NCBI GenBank assembly: GCA_020638135.1
Contig: JACKJE010000020.1
Location: 1-53,635, forward strand
Direction: 5' to 3'
Length of the DNA: 53,635 nt
Source of the DNA: Methylobacteriaceae bacterium
Lineage (GTDB): Bacteria > Pseudomonadota > Alphaproteobacteria > Rhizobiales > Beijerinckiaceae
The first letter of the stretch is position 1. Each line of letters begins with the position of its first letter. The notes under the pieces are model-generated. The model was not told the DNA's origin. It did no database searches and saw only the letters and a list, made by a program, of their open reading frames with translations. The translations under genes were made by a program, and so were the position numbers. Below, piece by piece: positions 1-9,751 of this stretch.

Positions 1-1
1 G

Positions 2-2656
2 CCGCAACCCGCGCCGCGCGCACAGCGTCCGGCGCCAGTGGCCGAAGCCGCGCCGCGCGCGCCCGATCCGGCGCCTGCGCCTGCGCAGAGCTTCACGCCG
101 ACCCCGCCCGCAGTTCCCGCGCCTGCGCCCGCCGCCTTCGCGCCATCGCGGCAGCCGCCCGTTCCGTCGCCCGCGCCTGCGCCGGTCTATGCGCAGCCAT
201 CGCCGCAACTGGCCGCGCGGCCGGCTGCGGTCAGCGTAGCGCCGGCGACGGGCTCGACGCTGCGTCACCTGACCAACAACATCCAGGGCTTCCGACTGGC
301 CGGTGAAATCGCGTCGTCCGAATGGCCAGTCTATGTGACGGAGGATCAGGCGCGCCTGCCGATCAAGTTCCAGGTCGGCTATCTCTCGGCGATCTCCGTC
401 ATGCCCGAGGCGTCCTATCTGACGCTGTCGGTCAACGATGTCGTGGTCGGCCGCGCCAACATCCGCGCGACGCATTCGGTCAAGACATTCACTTTCGACA
501 TTCCGCCGAATGCGCTGCAGGCCGGCTTCAACTCGATCCGCCTGACCGCCGAGCAGCGCCACCGCGTCGACTGCTCGCTTCAGGCGACCTACGAATTGTG
601 GACGCAGATCGATCCCTCGCAGACCGGCCTGCTGATCCCGCGTTCGACGCCCGTCTCGCGTCTTTCCGATCTGCCGGCGTTGTCTCCCGACGCGCAGGGC
701 GCACTGCCGATCCGCGCCGTCGTGCCCGGCCGCACCAATCTCGCCAATGTCGAGCGCATTATGCGCGCCGCGCAGCTCATCTCGCTGCATGGCCGCTTCG
801 AGCAGCCCGTCGTCGATATCGGCCCGCTGGCCGATGGCGAATATGGCGTCAATCTCGTCGTCGGTCCGGCCAGCGATGTCGCGAATCTGGTCGACCTGCG
901 CGCCGCTGGTCCGATTTCCGGTCCGCGCGTGCTCGTCATTCCCGCCAATCCGCGACTGCGCACGACGATCGTCGTCACCGGGACGACCGACGCCCAGGTC
1001 AGCGAGGCGCTGGCGGAATTCGACGCGAGCCAGAAGCAGATCGGCGCTCCGGCCGGCCTGCGTGCGGCGGCGGCCTTTCCCGGCTTGCATATCGTGGGCG
1101 GCCAGCGCGTGAAGTTGCGCGACCTCGGCGTCGCGAGCGAGGAATTCTCGGGTCGTCTGTTCCGCGCGGCGTTCAACGTCATCCTGCCGCCGGACTTCTA
1201 TCCCGCCGATTACGGCAAGGCGATCGTCGATCTGGCGGGCGGCTATGCGCCGGGCCTGACCACAGAAGCGCACATGGTCGTCAGCGTGAACGGCCGCAAT
1301 GCGGTTAGCATGAAGCTGTCGAAATCGGCCGGCGACGTCTTCACGAAGAACCCAATTCCGCTGCCGCTCGGCTCGATGCGGCCGGGCCTCAATCGCGTCG
1401 AGATCGAAGCGCTCGTGCCAATGGCGAGCGATTCGGCCTGCGATCCGCTCGCCGCCATTTCCGGCGCCAAGCGATTCTTACTGCTCGATTCCACCGAGAT
1501 CGAACTGCCGCGCATCGCGCGCATCGCGCGCATGCCCGACCTCGCGGTGACGACGACCGGCGCCTTCCCCTTCGCGGCGGAAGGCATGCGGCCGAAAATC
1601 GTCGCGCCGTCGCCCGACCGCGAGACGATCGGCGCGGCCGCCACCATCGCCGCGCATATGGCGATCATGGCCGGGCGGCCGATCGACTTTCAGCTTACCG
1701 GCGCTCTGCCGCCGAAGGGCTCGGGGTCCGTCCTCGTGGTCGGCGCCGCCAACGTTCTTGATCCCTCGTTGCTGCGCGCTGCGGGTATCGACCCGAAAGC
1801 CGTTCAGAAGGCGTGGTCCGGGCGCTTTGATCCCACATCGAAGCCGCCGAAAGACGAGGCGCTGTCGCGCTACGAGGCGCTGGCGCGCAATCGCCTCGTG
1901 CTCGAACGCAACTTCCCGGCGGCGTGCCGCATGCCCAAGCCGCCGGGCGGCTACGAGCGGGCGATCAATTCCGCTTTCCGTCGGGTCGACGACATTTCGA
2001 CCGCGACGATACAGCAGTCTCAGTCGCGCGACATTTTCGTTGGCCCGGACCGCCGCCACGGTTTCGACCGCACGCCTGTCGGATCGCTGCAGATCACGGG
2101 CCAGGCGTCCGGCGCCCTGTACGACGAATGGAACGCCAAGGTGCGCAGCACGAGCGCGATCACCGCCTACGCGCAGCGCGCCTACGCGGGCGCGCGCGAA
2201 TGGATCGCCGCCCGCGCCGACAGCGTCGTCTCCTGGTTCGGCGCCGCGCTGGTCTCCGGGCCCGCCGAGCCGGAAATCAATTCCCGCGCGTCGCTGATCT
2301 TCGCGCAGAACATGATCGGCGACACGATCGACGACGTGTGGACGCTGGTGACGGCGCCGACCTCGGCCGACCTCGCCGAATCCGTGCCGTGCCTGGTCGA
2401 TCCGCGCGTCTGGCGTCAGATCGCCGGCCGCATGTCGATCCTCGACGCTTCCGAAGGCTCGGTGGTCGTGGCGCCGGCGCGCGCGCAGCGCCTGATCGCG
2501 ACGCAGCCGCTGACGATCGAGAATTCGCGCCTGATCGCCGCCGGCTGGCTGTCGCTCAACAGCCAGATCTATGTCGTCGCGGCGCTGGTGGTCGCGATGC
2601 TGCTGGCGCTGACGACCAGCCTGTTCGTCCGTAATGTCGGGCGGAGGCAGCCATGA
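2..2656 (+). CDS. bcsB: Cellulose synthase periplasmic subunit BcsB (5' end outside window)
   Basis: BcsB partners the membrane glycosyltransferase BcsA and guides the nascent glucan through the periplasm. The frame is open to the left edge, so the GTG at 38 is probably internal and the signal peptide lies outside. The visible product starts with about 75 Pro/Ala-rich residues. The body then begins near the segment TLRHLTNNIQGFRLAG and has the paired carbohydrate-binding and flavodoxin-like layout of BcsB. One membrane helix near the C-terminus (IYVVAALVVAMLLALTTSLF) is followed by a basic tail, as expected for the anchor that docks on BcsA. The stop overlaps the start of bcsZ by 4 bases, so the genes are co-transcribed. 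bcsA is expected just upstream but cannot be seen. Confidence 0.92.
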   Translation, partial: PQPAPRAQRPAPVAEAAPRAPDPAPAPAQSFTPTPPAVPAPAPAAFAPSRQPPVPSPAPAPVYAQPSPQLAARPAAVSVAPATGSTLRHLTNNIQGFRLAGEIASSEWPVYVTEDQARLPIKFQVGYLSAISVMPEASYLTLSVNDVVVGRANIRATHSVKTFTFDIPPNALQAGFNSIRLTAEQRHRVDCSLQATYELWTQIDPSQTGLLIPRSTPVSRLSDLPALSPDAQGALPIRAVVPGRTNLANVERIMRAAQLISLHGRFEQPVVDIGPLADGEYGVNLVVGPASDVANLVDLRAAGPISGPRVLVIPANPRLRTTIVVTGTTDAQVSEALAEFDASQKQIGAPAGLRAAAAFPGLHIVGGQRVKLRDLGVASEEFSGRLFRAAFNVILPPDFYPADYGKAIVDLAGGYAPGLTTEAHMVVSVNGRNAVSMKLSKSAGDVFTKNPIPLPLGSMRPGLNRVEIEALVPMASDSACDPLAAISGAKRFLLLDSTEIELPRIARIARMPDLAVTTTGAFPFAAEGMRPKIVAPSPDRETIGAAATIAAHMAIMAGRPIDFQLTGALPPKGSGSVLVVGAANVLDPSLLRAAGIDPKAVQKAWSGRFDPTSKPPKDEALSRYEALARNRLVLERNFPAACRMPKPPGGYERAINSAFRRVDDISTATIQQSQSRDIFVGPDRRHGFDRTPVGSLQITGQASGALYDEWNAKVRSTSAITAYAQRAYAGAREWIAARADSVVSWFGAALVSGPAEPEINSRASLIFAQNMIGDTIDDVWTLVTAPTSADLAESVPCLVDPRVWRQIAGRMSILDASEGSVVVAPARAQRLIATQPLTIENSRLIAAGWLSLNSQIYVVAALVVAMLLALTTSLFVRNVGRRQP

Positions 2657-3816
2657 GCCGTCTGCGCCTTATCGGCTGCCTGTTCGCGCTGCTTGCGACC
2701 CCCGTCGCGGCGCAGACCTTCGCGCCGGTCGTTCCGCTCGGCGCGAATGTGCAGGCGCAGATGAATGCGGCCAAGGCCAAAGCGGCGGAGAAGGCGCCGC
2801 TTGCGCTCGACGCGCGCCCGCTGTCGCTCGGCGGCGCGCTGAAGACGCCCGAGATGTGGCAGCAGTACAAGACGAACTACGTGACCGACCACGGTCGCGT
2901 CGTCGACACCGGCAACGGCCGCATCAGCCACAGTGAGGGCCAGGGCTACGCCATGCTGCTGGCGGTCGCCGCCAACGACCGCCCGACCTTCGACAAGCTG
3001 TGGGGCTGGACGCGCGCCAATCTGATGGTGCGCGACGACCAGCTGCTCGCATGGCGCTGGGACCCGGCGCACCGGCCGGCGGTCGCCGACATCAACGACG
3101 CCTCGGACGGCGACATTCTCGTCGCCTGGGCGCTCACGGAAGCCGCCGAATACTGGGGCGATGTGGCGCTGAAAGTGTCGGCGCGGCGCATCGCCGTCGA
3201 GATCGGCCGCAAGCTCGTCATCTACAAGACCAAGAACGGCGCCGTGCTCCTGCCGGCGGTCGCCGGCTTCGCGCCGGAGGAGCGCGCCGACGGCCCCGTC
3301 GTCAACCTTTCCTACTGGGTGTTTCCCGCCTTCGCGCGCCTGCCGCTGGTCGCGCCGGAAATCGACTGGCGCGGCATCGTGCAGAGCGGCCTCGACGCGC
3401 TGAAGCTCGCGCGTTTCGGTTCGGACGGTCTGCCCGCCGAATGGGTTTCGCTGCGGGACGGCAAGGCGCGGCCCGCCGACGGCTTCCCCGCGCAATTCGG
3501 CTACAATGCGATCCGCATTCCGCTCTATCTCGCCTGGGCCGGCATCGGCGAGCGCGAGCACTACGAACCTTTCGTCACCTGGGTGACGCGTTATCGCGGT
3601 CTTGCGGTCGTCGACCTGGCGGGCGGGCGCAGCGGCAGCAACCTGACCGAAGGCGGCTATGCAGCCGTCGGCGCGCTCACGCAATGCGTGGTCGAAGGCA
3701 AGGCGCTCGGTCGCGATCTGTCGACGTCGCGCACGCCGGAGAACTATTACCCCGCAACGCTCCGCATCATGGCGGTCCTCGCAGCGCAGATGAGGTTCCC
3801 CTCATGTCTGCACTGA
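2653..3816 (+). CDS. bcsZ: Periplasmic endo-1,4-beta-glucanase BcsZ (glycoside hydrolase family 8)
   Basis: Secreted cellulase that trims or edits cellulose during export. The 387-residue product starts with a Sec signal peptide ending near Ala-Gln at residues 20-21. GH8 landmarks are present: ISHSEGQGYAM, with Glu95 as the predicted general acid, and the NDASDGD segment at 148-154 carrying conserved aspartates, followed by aromatic residues that line the glucan cleft. Length is normal for BcsZ. The ATG overlaps the end of bcsB and its own end overlaps the next gene by 13 bases, so the cluster is tightly coupled. The position after bcsB matches rhizobial cellulose operons. Confidence 0.93.
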   Translation: MSRLRLIGCLFALLATPVAAQTFAPVVPLGANVQAQMNAAKAKAAEKAPLALDARPLSLGGALKTPEMWQQYKTNYVTDHGRVVDTGNGRISHSEGQGYAMLLAVAANDRPTFDKLWGWTRANLMVRDDQLLAWRWDPAHRPAVADINDASDGDILVAWALTEAAEYWGDVALKVSARRIAVEIGRKLVIYKTKNGAVLLPAVAGFAPEERADGPVVNLSYWVFPAFARLPLVAPEIDWRGIVQSGLDALKLARFGSDGLPAEWVSLRDGKARPADGFPAQFGYNAIRIPLYLAWAGIGEREHYEPFVTWVTRYRGLAVVDLAGGRSGSNLTEGGYAAVGALTQCVVEGKALGRDLSTSRTPENYYPATLRIMAVLAAQMRFPSCLH

Positions 3817-6430
3817 GACCGATCTCCCACGCGCTTGCGGGCGCGCTGCTGATGACCGTGTCGGCGGCCGCGTTCGCGCAGACCAAGGGCGGCGGCTTCA
3901 TCATCGACATGCCGGCGGCCGGGACGCCTGCGCCTGCGCCCGCGCCAGATGCTGCGCCGCGCGCCGAACAGCCGGCCGTACAGCCGAGCATCCCGAAGGC
4001 CGAGGAGCCGAGCTCGCGCATGCTGCGCGCGCAGCCGCTTGCCGGCGACGGCGAGGGGCCGGACGAATCCGCGCTGCGTTATTATGCGCAACTCGGCCAG
4101 ATGGAGCGCGTCAATACCGAGATCGAGCGTCTCGTTCGCCTCTATCCGGGATGGACCCCGCCGATCGATCTGTTCAACGGCGCGCCGCCGGGCGACCCGA
4201 GCGAAGACGCCTATTGGGAATTATTCGCCGCCGACCGGATCGACGAATTGCGCGCGGCGATGAACGCACGCAAGAAGGAAGAGCCAAACTGGCAGCCGTC
4301 CAAGGATCTCGCAACCAAGATGCGGCGCAAGGAACTGCGCATCCGCATCATGGACTTCTGGAAGAAGGGCAAGTGGCAGGACCTCGTCGACTACGTGAAG
4401 GCGGATAATTACAACGCCGACGACGCCGACGTCGAAATGCTGTGGACGATCGCGGAAGCCTTTGCCAAGACCAAGCAGACGAACGACGCTGTCTCCGTTT
4501 ATCTGTCGATCCTGAAGTCCGGCGCCGACCAGCCGGCGCGCCTCGCCACCATCCAGAAGGCGATGGCCAATCTGCGTATGGCCGATGTCGAAAAGCTGAT
4601 CGCCGCGGGCCGCTACGATGCGACGGGCCGCAGCGAATTCGCGCCGATCATGGTCGACATCGTGCGCGCGCGCATCAGCGCCTATCTGCACGACGAGCGG
4701 TCGGAGAAGATCCCGGACCCGGAACTCGAGGTTTTCAAGGCCTACGCCAAGGAAGAGAAGGATCCGAACCAGCCGGGCCTCGTCGCCTGGTACTACTACA
4801 AGACCAAGTCGTTCCGCGACGCGCTCGACTGGTTCAAGATCGCGCTGGAGCGCGGCGGCGATGCGATGATCGCGCACGGTCTTGCGCATTCGCTGCGCGA
4901 GCTCGACATGCGCCGCGAGACGGAAGAGGTCGCCTACGCCTGGCGCGAGCCGCTGGTGAACAACCTCATCCTGTTCATCGACATTCTCGAGCGCGATCTC
5001 CGCTCGAATTTCCGCCCTTCATCGAGCCCGAGCGTCTCGCCCGCTACGCCAAGGTGACGATGGACGTCGCCTCGGGCGAAGGCGCGCAGGCGCTTGCCTG
5101 GTATGCTTACAATTCCTGCCAGTACGAGGTCGCGCATCAGTGGTTCCAGCGCGCGGTCGCCTGGTTCCCCAAGGAAGCGACCGTCTATGGCTACGCGCTG
5201 ACCCTGCAGAAGCTGAAGCAGACGAAGGAATTCTGGGATCTGATGAACAGGTACGACGGCCTGTTCGGCAAGGTGCTGGAAATGATCTTCCCCGACGGCC
5301 GCTATCATCCGCCGACGCCTTGCGATGAAATGGCCAACGCGCAACTGCGTCAGCAGCAGCAGGTCGTTGGCGGCTACACGGTTCCCGGCGCCAATCCCGC
5401 GATGCCGCCGCAAGGGGTTCCGCTGCAAAATCTCACCGCCGCGCAAGCGGCGGGCTACGTCGTCAACGGCCAGTACGGCGCCGGCTGGGCCTATCAGCAG
5501 CAGCAGCGCGTCGAATTGCCGAAGATCGACCGCAAGTTCTTCCCGGTCGCCGTCGATCCGGAAAATCCGCTGCGCTATGCCGCGACCGCCGCGCCGAACA
5601 CGCAGAGCCCGGCGCATTTCGCGCAGGCGGCCGCCGAGATAGCGCTGCAGGCCGAACCATTCCGCGGTCCCTATCCGCTGGTCGCCACCCGCGTGCCCGG
5701 CGTCGGCCGGATGCCTTACGAGCGCTACGGCTTCTCGCTGCCGGGCTGGAACGGCGTCAACGGCCCGACAACGCCGACCTATGCCGCGCAGATTGCGCCG
5801 GCGGGCACGCTGTGGGCGACCGAATTGCCGGAGAAGGATCGGCCGAAGACCGCAGTCGAAGCGGGGGGCGCCGGCCCCACCGCGGGCGCGAGTTCGTCCG
5901 CCGCGTCGACGGCGCCGAATTCCGTGGGAACGCCCTCGGTCGCGCCGAATTCGGTCGGCGCGGGGGCGCCTGCGGCGACGTCGGTTGCGCCCAATGCCGC
6001 CGTGGACACGGGCGTGCGCGTCGTCGGTGGCGCGATCGGCGTACAGCAGGCCGCGCCGCAGCCGGTCCCGCCGCCCGTTGTCGCCGCCGCGCCTGTGGTT
6101 TCGCGCGCGGTCTATGCGCCGCCGCCCACGCCGGGTTCGTCGGCGGACGCGCCGGCTCCGCTCCAGCGGTCGGGCTATGCCGCGCAATTGCCCGAGGCGG
6201 CCGACGCCGGCACGCTCGCGCAGCGCGCGGCCCAGTATTTCAACGAAAAGAACTATGCGGCGGCTCTCGACGCTCTCGAACGGCGCGCAGCCATGGCGCC
6301 CGAGACGACGGAGCTGCGCATGATGCGCGGATGGTCGCTGTTGCATCTCAACCGCAAGGACGAGGCGCGCAACGCGTTCGCGACGCTCGGCAAGGCTGCG
6401 CCGGGCCAATCCCTGCAAGGGGGCAAGTAA
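3804..6430 (+). CDS. bcsK: TPR-repeat cellulose export protein, BcsK/BcsC-like (single-base frameshift near 5012)
   Basis: Starts at ATG 3804 inside the end of bcsZ, with a signal peptide (cleavage near AFAQ, residue 26). It continues as a Pro/Ala-rich linker and helical TPR-like repeats. The first frame reads well to about 5009 (ERDLRSNF) and the sense then continues in another frame (PPFIEPERLARYAKVTMD) to a stop at 6430. Restoring one C in AATTTCCGCCC near 5012 gives one protein of about 875 residues: repeats, a Gln-rich middle, an Ala/Pro-rich linker and a final TPR pair. No beta-barrel like that of enterobacterial BcsC is evident. In bcsN-type operons this place is held by bcsK; the symbol is assigned by context. 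The break looks like a sequencing error, but a true mutation cannot be excluded. Confidence 0.75.
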
Positions 6431-6431
6431 G

Positions 6432-7559
6432 ATGCGTTTTCCTTTCCTTCTCCTCCCCGTTCTCGCGACGCTCGCGGGCTGCGCCTCCGATGCGCCGAAG
6501 ACCGCCTATGTCTCGCGCGTCGACACAGCCTCGCCGGAGACGACGCCGGTCTCCGGCGCGGACGCTTCGATGATGTTGGTCCAGATGCCGCAGCCCGGCG
6601 GCCTGGTCACCAGGGTGCGCGAGAAATCCTATCCGAACGGCATCATGCAGCAGGCGATCCTCGCCGGCGACGTGTCCGGGCTCGGCGAAAACCATCTCGA
6701 GATCAACGTGCAGACGTCAGCCTCGAACGGCGCCGCAGGCTTCCTGAACATCGGCCCGCCGTCGGAAGCCAGCGTGAAGCGCGAGATCCTCGCGCGTTAT
6801 CCCAAGGTGCCGATGCGCATCGTCACCCAGCCGCGTCAGAACGCGCTCGGCGTGTTCGGCCTCGCCATCGGCCGCGCCAGCAGCGGCGCGCGCTGCATCT
6901 TCGCCTGGCAGTGGGTGGATGACGTCCGCCGCGGCGCGCGTCAGGATTCCGGCTTCTCGATCCTCGGCAAGCGTTTCGGCGGCTCGTCAAGCGCGGCGGG
7001 CGCTTCGCCTGCCTCGATCCGCGTGCATCTGTGTCGCAACGATGCGACCGTCGACGATCTTGCGGCGACGGTTGAAGGCATGACTCTGGCCTCCCCCGCC
7101 ATTGTCGACAATGCGCTCAATCCCGCCCGCCGTATCGAGGCGACCGCGCCGGTGCGCGGCCCGGATTCCGCCCGCGGTTCGACCGTCGTCGCCAGCTCCG
7201 CGCCGGCCGGCAGTCTCGAAAGCGCGCTCGGTCCGACCAAGCAGACGCAGGTCGCCGCCACCGACGCGCCGAAGCGCAAGCGCGCGACGCGGGTCGCGCG
7301 TCGCAAGGCGCCCGTCGTGCAGGATGCGGACGAGGGCGTCGTCGTGGCGCGCCGCCAGCCGCCGGCGGAACCGCAGCCGCAGCAGGTCTATGCGGGCGGA
7401 CCTCGCTATCTCGCGCCCGTCGCCGGCATGCCGGCGAGCGCGCCGGTCGCCTATGGGACGCCGGCGCCGGTCGCCTCTGCCGCGCCGTCGATCGCCGGGC
7501 TCGATCCGAGCCTGCCGGCCGCAGCCTATCGCGGCCCGAGCGCCCGCCCGCGTTACTGA
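6432..7559 (+). CDS. bcsN: Cellulose biosynthesis lipoprotein BcsN
   Basis: The 375-residue product begins with a lipoprotein signal (lipobox LAGC, Cys17), so it is predicted to be membrane-anchored on the periplasmic side. The central segment with FGLAIGRA and CIFAWQWVDDVRR is characteristic of the rhizobial BcsN family. The last 150 residues are low-complexity Ala/Pro/Arg-rich. It follows the TPR gene after 1 base, with a purine-rich ribosome site GGGGGCAAGTAAG before the ATG. BcsN marks the alphaproteobacterial type of cellulose operon; its biochemical role is not well defined. Confidence 0.82.
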   Translation: MRFPFLLLPVLATLAGCASDAPKTAYVSRVDTASPETTPVSGADASMMLVQMPQPGGLVTRVREKSYPNGIMQQAILAGDVSGLGENHLEINVQTSASNGAAGFLNIGPPSEASVKREILARYPKVPMRIVTQPRQNALGVFGLAIGRASSGARCIFAWQWVDDVRRGARQDSGFSILGKRFGGSSSAAGASPASIRVHLCRNDATVDDLAATVEGMTLASPAIVDNALNPARRIEATAPVRGPDSARGSTVVASSAPAGSLESALGPTKQTQVAATDAPKRKRATRVARRKAPVVQDADEGVVVARRQPPAEPQPQQVYAGGPRYLAPVAGMPASAPVAYGTPAPVASAAPSIAGLDPSLPAAAYRGPSARPRY

Positions 7560-7732
7560 GGGGCGCTTCGGTCTCGGCCACGCTTCAGGCGCGCGCCGCG
7601 TCAGCCGACAGGCCGGCGCGGCGTGCTGTCGCAGCGGCGTTTTGGATGTGGATTTCCGACAATTCTAGCGGTCAACGCAAAGTCTTCGCAGCGCCGTTGC
7701 GTCACAATCCCGTCATGGTTCGGGAGAGACAG

Positions 7733-8022
7733 ATGACGCTTGCCGATGTCGACACGCTGCTGGAAGCCGCCATCCCCAGTTTCGGGCGGACGACGCTGAC
7801 GCTGGCCGAAGCGCCCGGCGACGCCGGCGATCTGCTGCGCTTGTTCGAGCGCGCGCTCATCCTCGGCAACAGGCGCGGCGCGCCGCTCGCCGAAATCCAG
7901 GCGCCCTGGCGGCCTTCCCGGACCTCGCCGGCGCCTTCTGGCATGTGCCGATCGAGGATTCGAGCCGCGAGGGGGTCGTACGCCTCTCCTTCGAGCGTCC
8001 GGACCTGTCGCACGCCGCCTGA
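7733..8022 (+). CDS. Small hypothetical protein of about 96 residues (single-base frameshift near 7902)
   Basis: ATG 7733 follows a GGGAGAG ribosome site. The first 56 residues (MTLADVDTLLEAAIPSFGR onward) read as a globular acidic protein. After AEIQ the frame degenerates into Arg/Ser/Pro-rich text. One frame over, the sense continues as ALAAFPDLAGAFWHVPIED and RLSFERPDLSHAA, stopping at 8022. Adding one G in CAGGCGCCCTGG near 7902 joins the halves. Support for the corrected end: a hairpin terminator starts two bases after the TGA at 8022. Family not recognised. An ATG at 7715 is an alternative start. Confidence 0.6.
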
Positions 8023-8023
8023 C

Positions 8024-8049
8024 AGGGGCGTTTGGCCCCTCCTCTTTTC
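8024..8049 (+). terminator. Rho-independent terminator
   Basis: Perfect 6-bp stem AGGGGC / GCCCCT (8024-8029 with 8035-8040), loop GTTTG, then a pyrimidine run CCTCTTTTC. It sits immediately after the corrected stop of the small gene at 8022. Confidence 0.75.
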
Positions 8050-8167
8050 GAAAGTGCGCGTCCGATTCACAATGGGGCGAATCATCCCGTTCGAGTTGGC
8101 GCGTCCGGAAGCCTAGAGGCGGTCGGAGCCCGCGGGGATTCCCGAAACGGGTGGGGAGGCCGGCGCA

Positions 8168-8632
8168 TTGGCAGGACGGCGCAAGCGCGTCAAAGGCGTG
8201 GAGGCGGCTGCGGCGGCAGCGCGGCAGCAGTTTGCGGCCCTGCCGTTCCGCGATGACGATGGGCTGGAGATCATGCTGGTGACCTCCCGCGACACGCGCC
8301 GCTGGGTCCTGCCCAAGGGCTGGCCGATCAAGGGGCTCAAGCCGCATTCGGTGGCTGCGCGCGAGGCGCTGGAAGAGGCCGGGCTGACCGGTAAGGTCGC
8401 CAAGGAGCCGATCGGCTCCTATCGCTACGTCAAGCGGATGCGCAATGGCGCGGCGATGACCTGCGAAGTCGGCGTCTTTCCCCTGGCGGTGGAGAAGCAG
8501 CGTCGCAACTGGCCCGAGCGCGACCAGCGCACAACCAGCTGGTTCGCGCGCGAGGACGCCGCAACGCTGGTCGATGAGCCCGACCTGCGCGATCTGATCC
8601 TGGCCTTTGCGCCGGCGCGGCAGGACGCCTGA
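8168..8632 (+). CDS. Nudix hydrolase
   Basis: A 154-residue Nudix-fold protein, predicted to hydrolyse a nucleoside-diphosphate-linked substrate or a polyphosphate in the cytoplasm. The Nudix helix is clear at residues 51-73 (GWPIKG... then REALEEAGL), with the metal-binding Glu pair intact. The first Glu of the classical box is replaced by Leu57, a variation I associate with the PKGWPxKG subfamily of alphaproteobacteria. The start is TTG 8168, chosen because GGGGAGG lies 9 bases upstream and the N-terminus (MAGRRKRVKG) is family-like. The gene stands alone between the terminator and tRNA-Pro. Confidence 0.85.
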   Translation: MAGRRKRVKGVEAAAAAARQQFAALPFRDDDGLEIMLVTSRDTRRWVLPKGWPIKGLKPHSVAAREALEEAGLTGKVAKEPIGSYRYVKRMRNGAAMTCEVGVFPLAVEKQRRNWPERDQRTTSWFAREDAATLVDEPDLRDLILAFAPARQDA

Positions 8633-8683
8633 GGGCGACCGGGCCGCCCGCGCGGCGCGTCTGTCTCGACAATTTGCAAGAAA

Positions 8684-8760
8684 TGGTCGGAGTGAGAGGA
8701 TTCGAACCTCCGACCCCCTCGTCCCGAACGAGGTGCGCTACCAGACTGCGCTACACTCCG
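8684..8760 (-). tRNA. tRNA-Pro (anticodon CGG)
   Basis: The reverse complement folds as a full cloverleaf: acceptor CGGAGTG / CACTCCG, D arm GCGC..GCGC, anticodon stem CCTCG / CGAGG with loop TTCGGGA (anticodon CGG), T arm GGAGG-TTCGAAT-CCTCT, discriminator A and an encoded CCA at 8684-8686. Confidence 0.97.
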
Positions 8761-9040
8761 ATATCCCGCCGCCGCAACGGCGCGAGCCGCGTCCTTATAG
8801 TCAAGGCGAACGCAGGCGGCAAGACCGCGCGCCGGCTTTTCGGACCGGCCTTGCGCGAATGGCGCCTGACCGGCTCAAACCGTCGTTTTCTCTTGGCTCC
8901 GGGCTGATCGCCCGTCGCCAAAGTTCGGACTCCGGCGTGCCGTCCCCACGCCCGCGGCTGCCGCTGTGGCGAGGGCGTGGGCGGGGTTGCGGGCAGGGGA
9001 CTGCGCTCTATGGTCCGCGCCCGCCGGTTCGCCGGCGCGT

Positions 9041-9115
9041 TGGGGCGTCGCCAAGCGGTAAGGCAGCGGATTTTGATTCCGCCATACGGAGGTTCGAATC
9101 CTCCCGCCCCAGCCA
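9041..9115 (+). tRNA. tRNA-Gln (anticodon TTG)
   Basis: Full cloverleaf: acceptor TGGGGCG / CGCCCCA, anticodon stem GCGGA / TCCGC with loop TTTTGAT (anticodon TTG), T arm GGAGG-TTCGAAT-CCTCC, discriminator G and encoded CCA at 9113-9115. Confidence 0.97.
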
Positions 9116-9326
9116 CGCATTCGCTGAATCCGCAGACTTTGTCATATCGGCCGCCGAGGTCCGCGTTCTGCCGGCCTTTGCCGAGGCCGGAAATCGCAGA
9201 CCGGCGATCTGAGGTTTCCTCTGGCCGAATTCTGCCCCCGGCCTGCAATAGCGATTTCTCAATTTCCAGAACGGTCGTGCCGCCAAATTTGCAGACCCGG
9301 TTCGATTCGAGCGAGACCGGTTCGAC
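9116..9326. other. Non-coding stretch downstream of tRNA-Gln
   Basis: No gene is supported between the tRNA CCA end and the recombinase remnant. No tRNA 3'-end duplicate (attachment-site repeat) could be recognised by eye here. Confidence 0.5.
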
Positions 9327-9653
9327 TTAGGCCGGGAAACGGAAAAAGACGCCGAAGCGCCCTTGGCGCCGAGAGAAATTTCGGGTTCGAACGTAAGCGC
9401 CTTCCTGCTCGGCCCAGGCCAGAGGCAGCGACTTGGCGAGAGCCGTCACCGTCAGCTCCGCGATGGGCCGTCCGTCCGCCAGAGCCTCGATGAAGCGCGG
9501 GGACACGTAGGCCAGCGGCGCCAGCAGGCCAAGTCGAAAGATCGGCGAATTGACCCAAGATTTGTGAAATTCGTCGCTGGTCCGGGCCAGCTTCCGCAAA
9601 CCCTCACGCCGCCATCGTATGTCCGCTTTTCGCAATGGAGCCAACGGAGACAA
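9327..9653 (-). pseudogene. Remnant of a site-specific recombinase C-terminal region
   Basis: A 108-residue frame whose core (FRLGLLAPL... then FIEALADGRPIAELTVTAL and LPLAWAEQE) resembles the short C-terminal helix-rich tail of large serine recombinases of alphaproteobacteria, usually of the form LLAPxIVEAILDGRQPxxLTxxxLxxxLPxxWxEQ. The catalytic N-terminal domain is absent and the C-terminal 20 residues are basic and unlike the family, so this is read as a decayed fragment. It lies about 210 bases from tRNA-Gln, a common integration site. The family match is from memory of the motif, not from a search. No gene is seen from 9654 to 9751. Confidence 0.45.
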
Positions 9654-9751
9654 TGACCGATCGCGGACGTTTCGACTTCAGGCGCGCGTCGCCGTGCAAT
9701 CGTGCCGAGCCGTCAATCGCCTCAGACCTTAAGGCGATCGAAACTGCGGTC

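Noticed and set aside
3000..3803. Upstream extension of the TPR gene frame
   Set aside because: Lies inside bcsZ, is Arg-rich and precedes the signal peptide that starts at 3804.
5005..5020. Programmed ribosomal frameshift in the TPR gene
   Set aside because: No slippery heptamer, and similar one-base breaks in two unrelated genes point to sequence error.
8674..8907. 77-residue plus-strand frame reading GVRGFEPPTPSSRTRCATRL
   Set aside because: It is a translation through tRNA-Pro, a well-known false gene call.
9008..9286. Minus-strand frame containing REDSNLRMAESKSAALPLGDAP
   Set aside because: It is a translation through the complement of tRNA-Gln.
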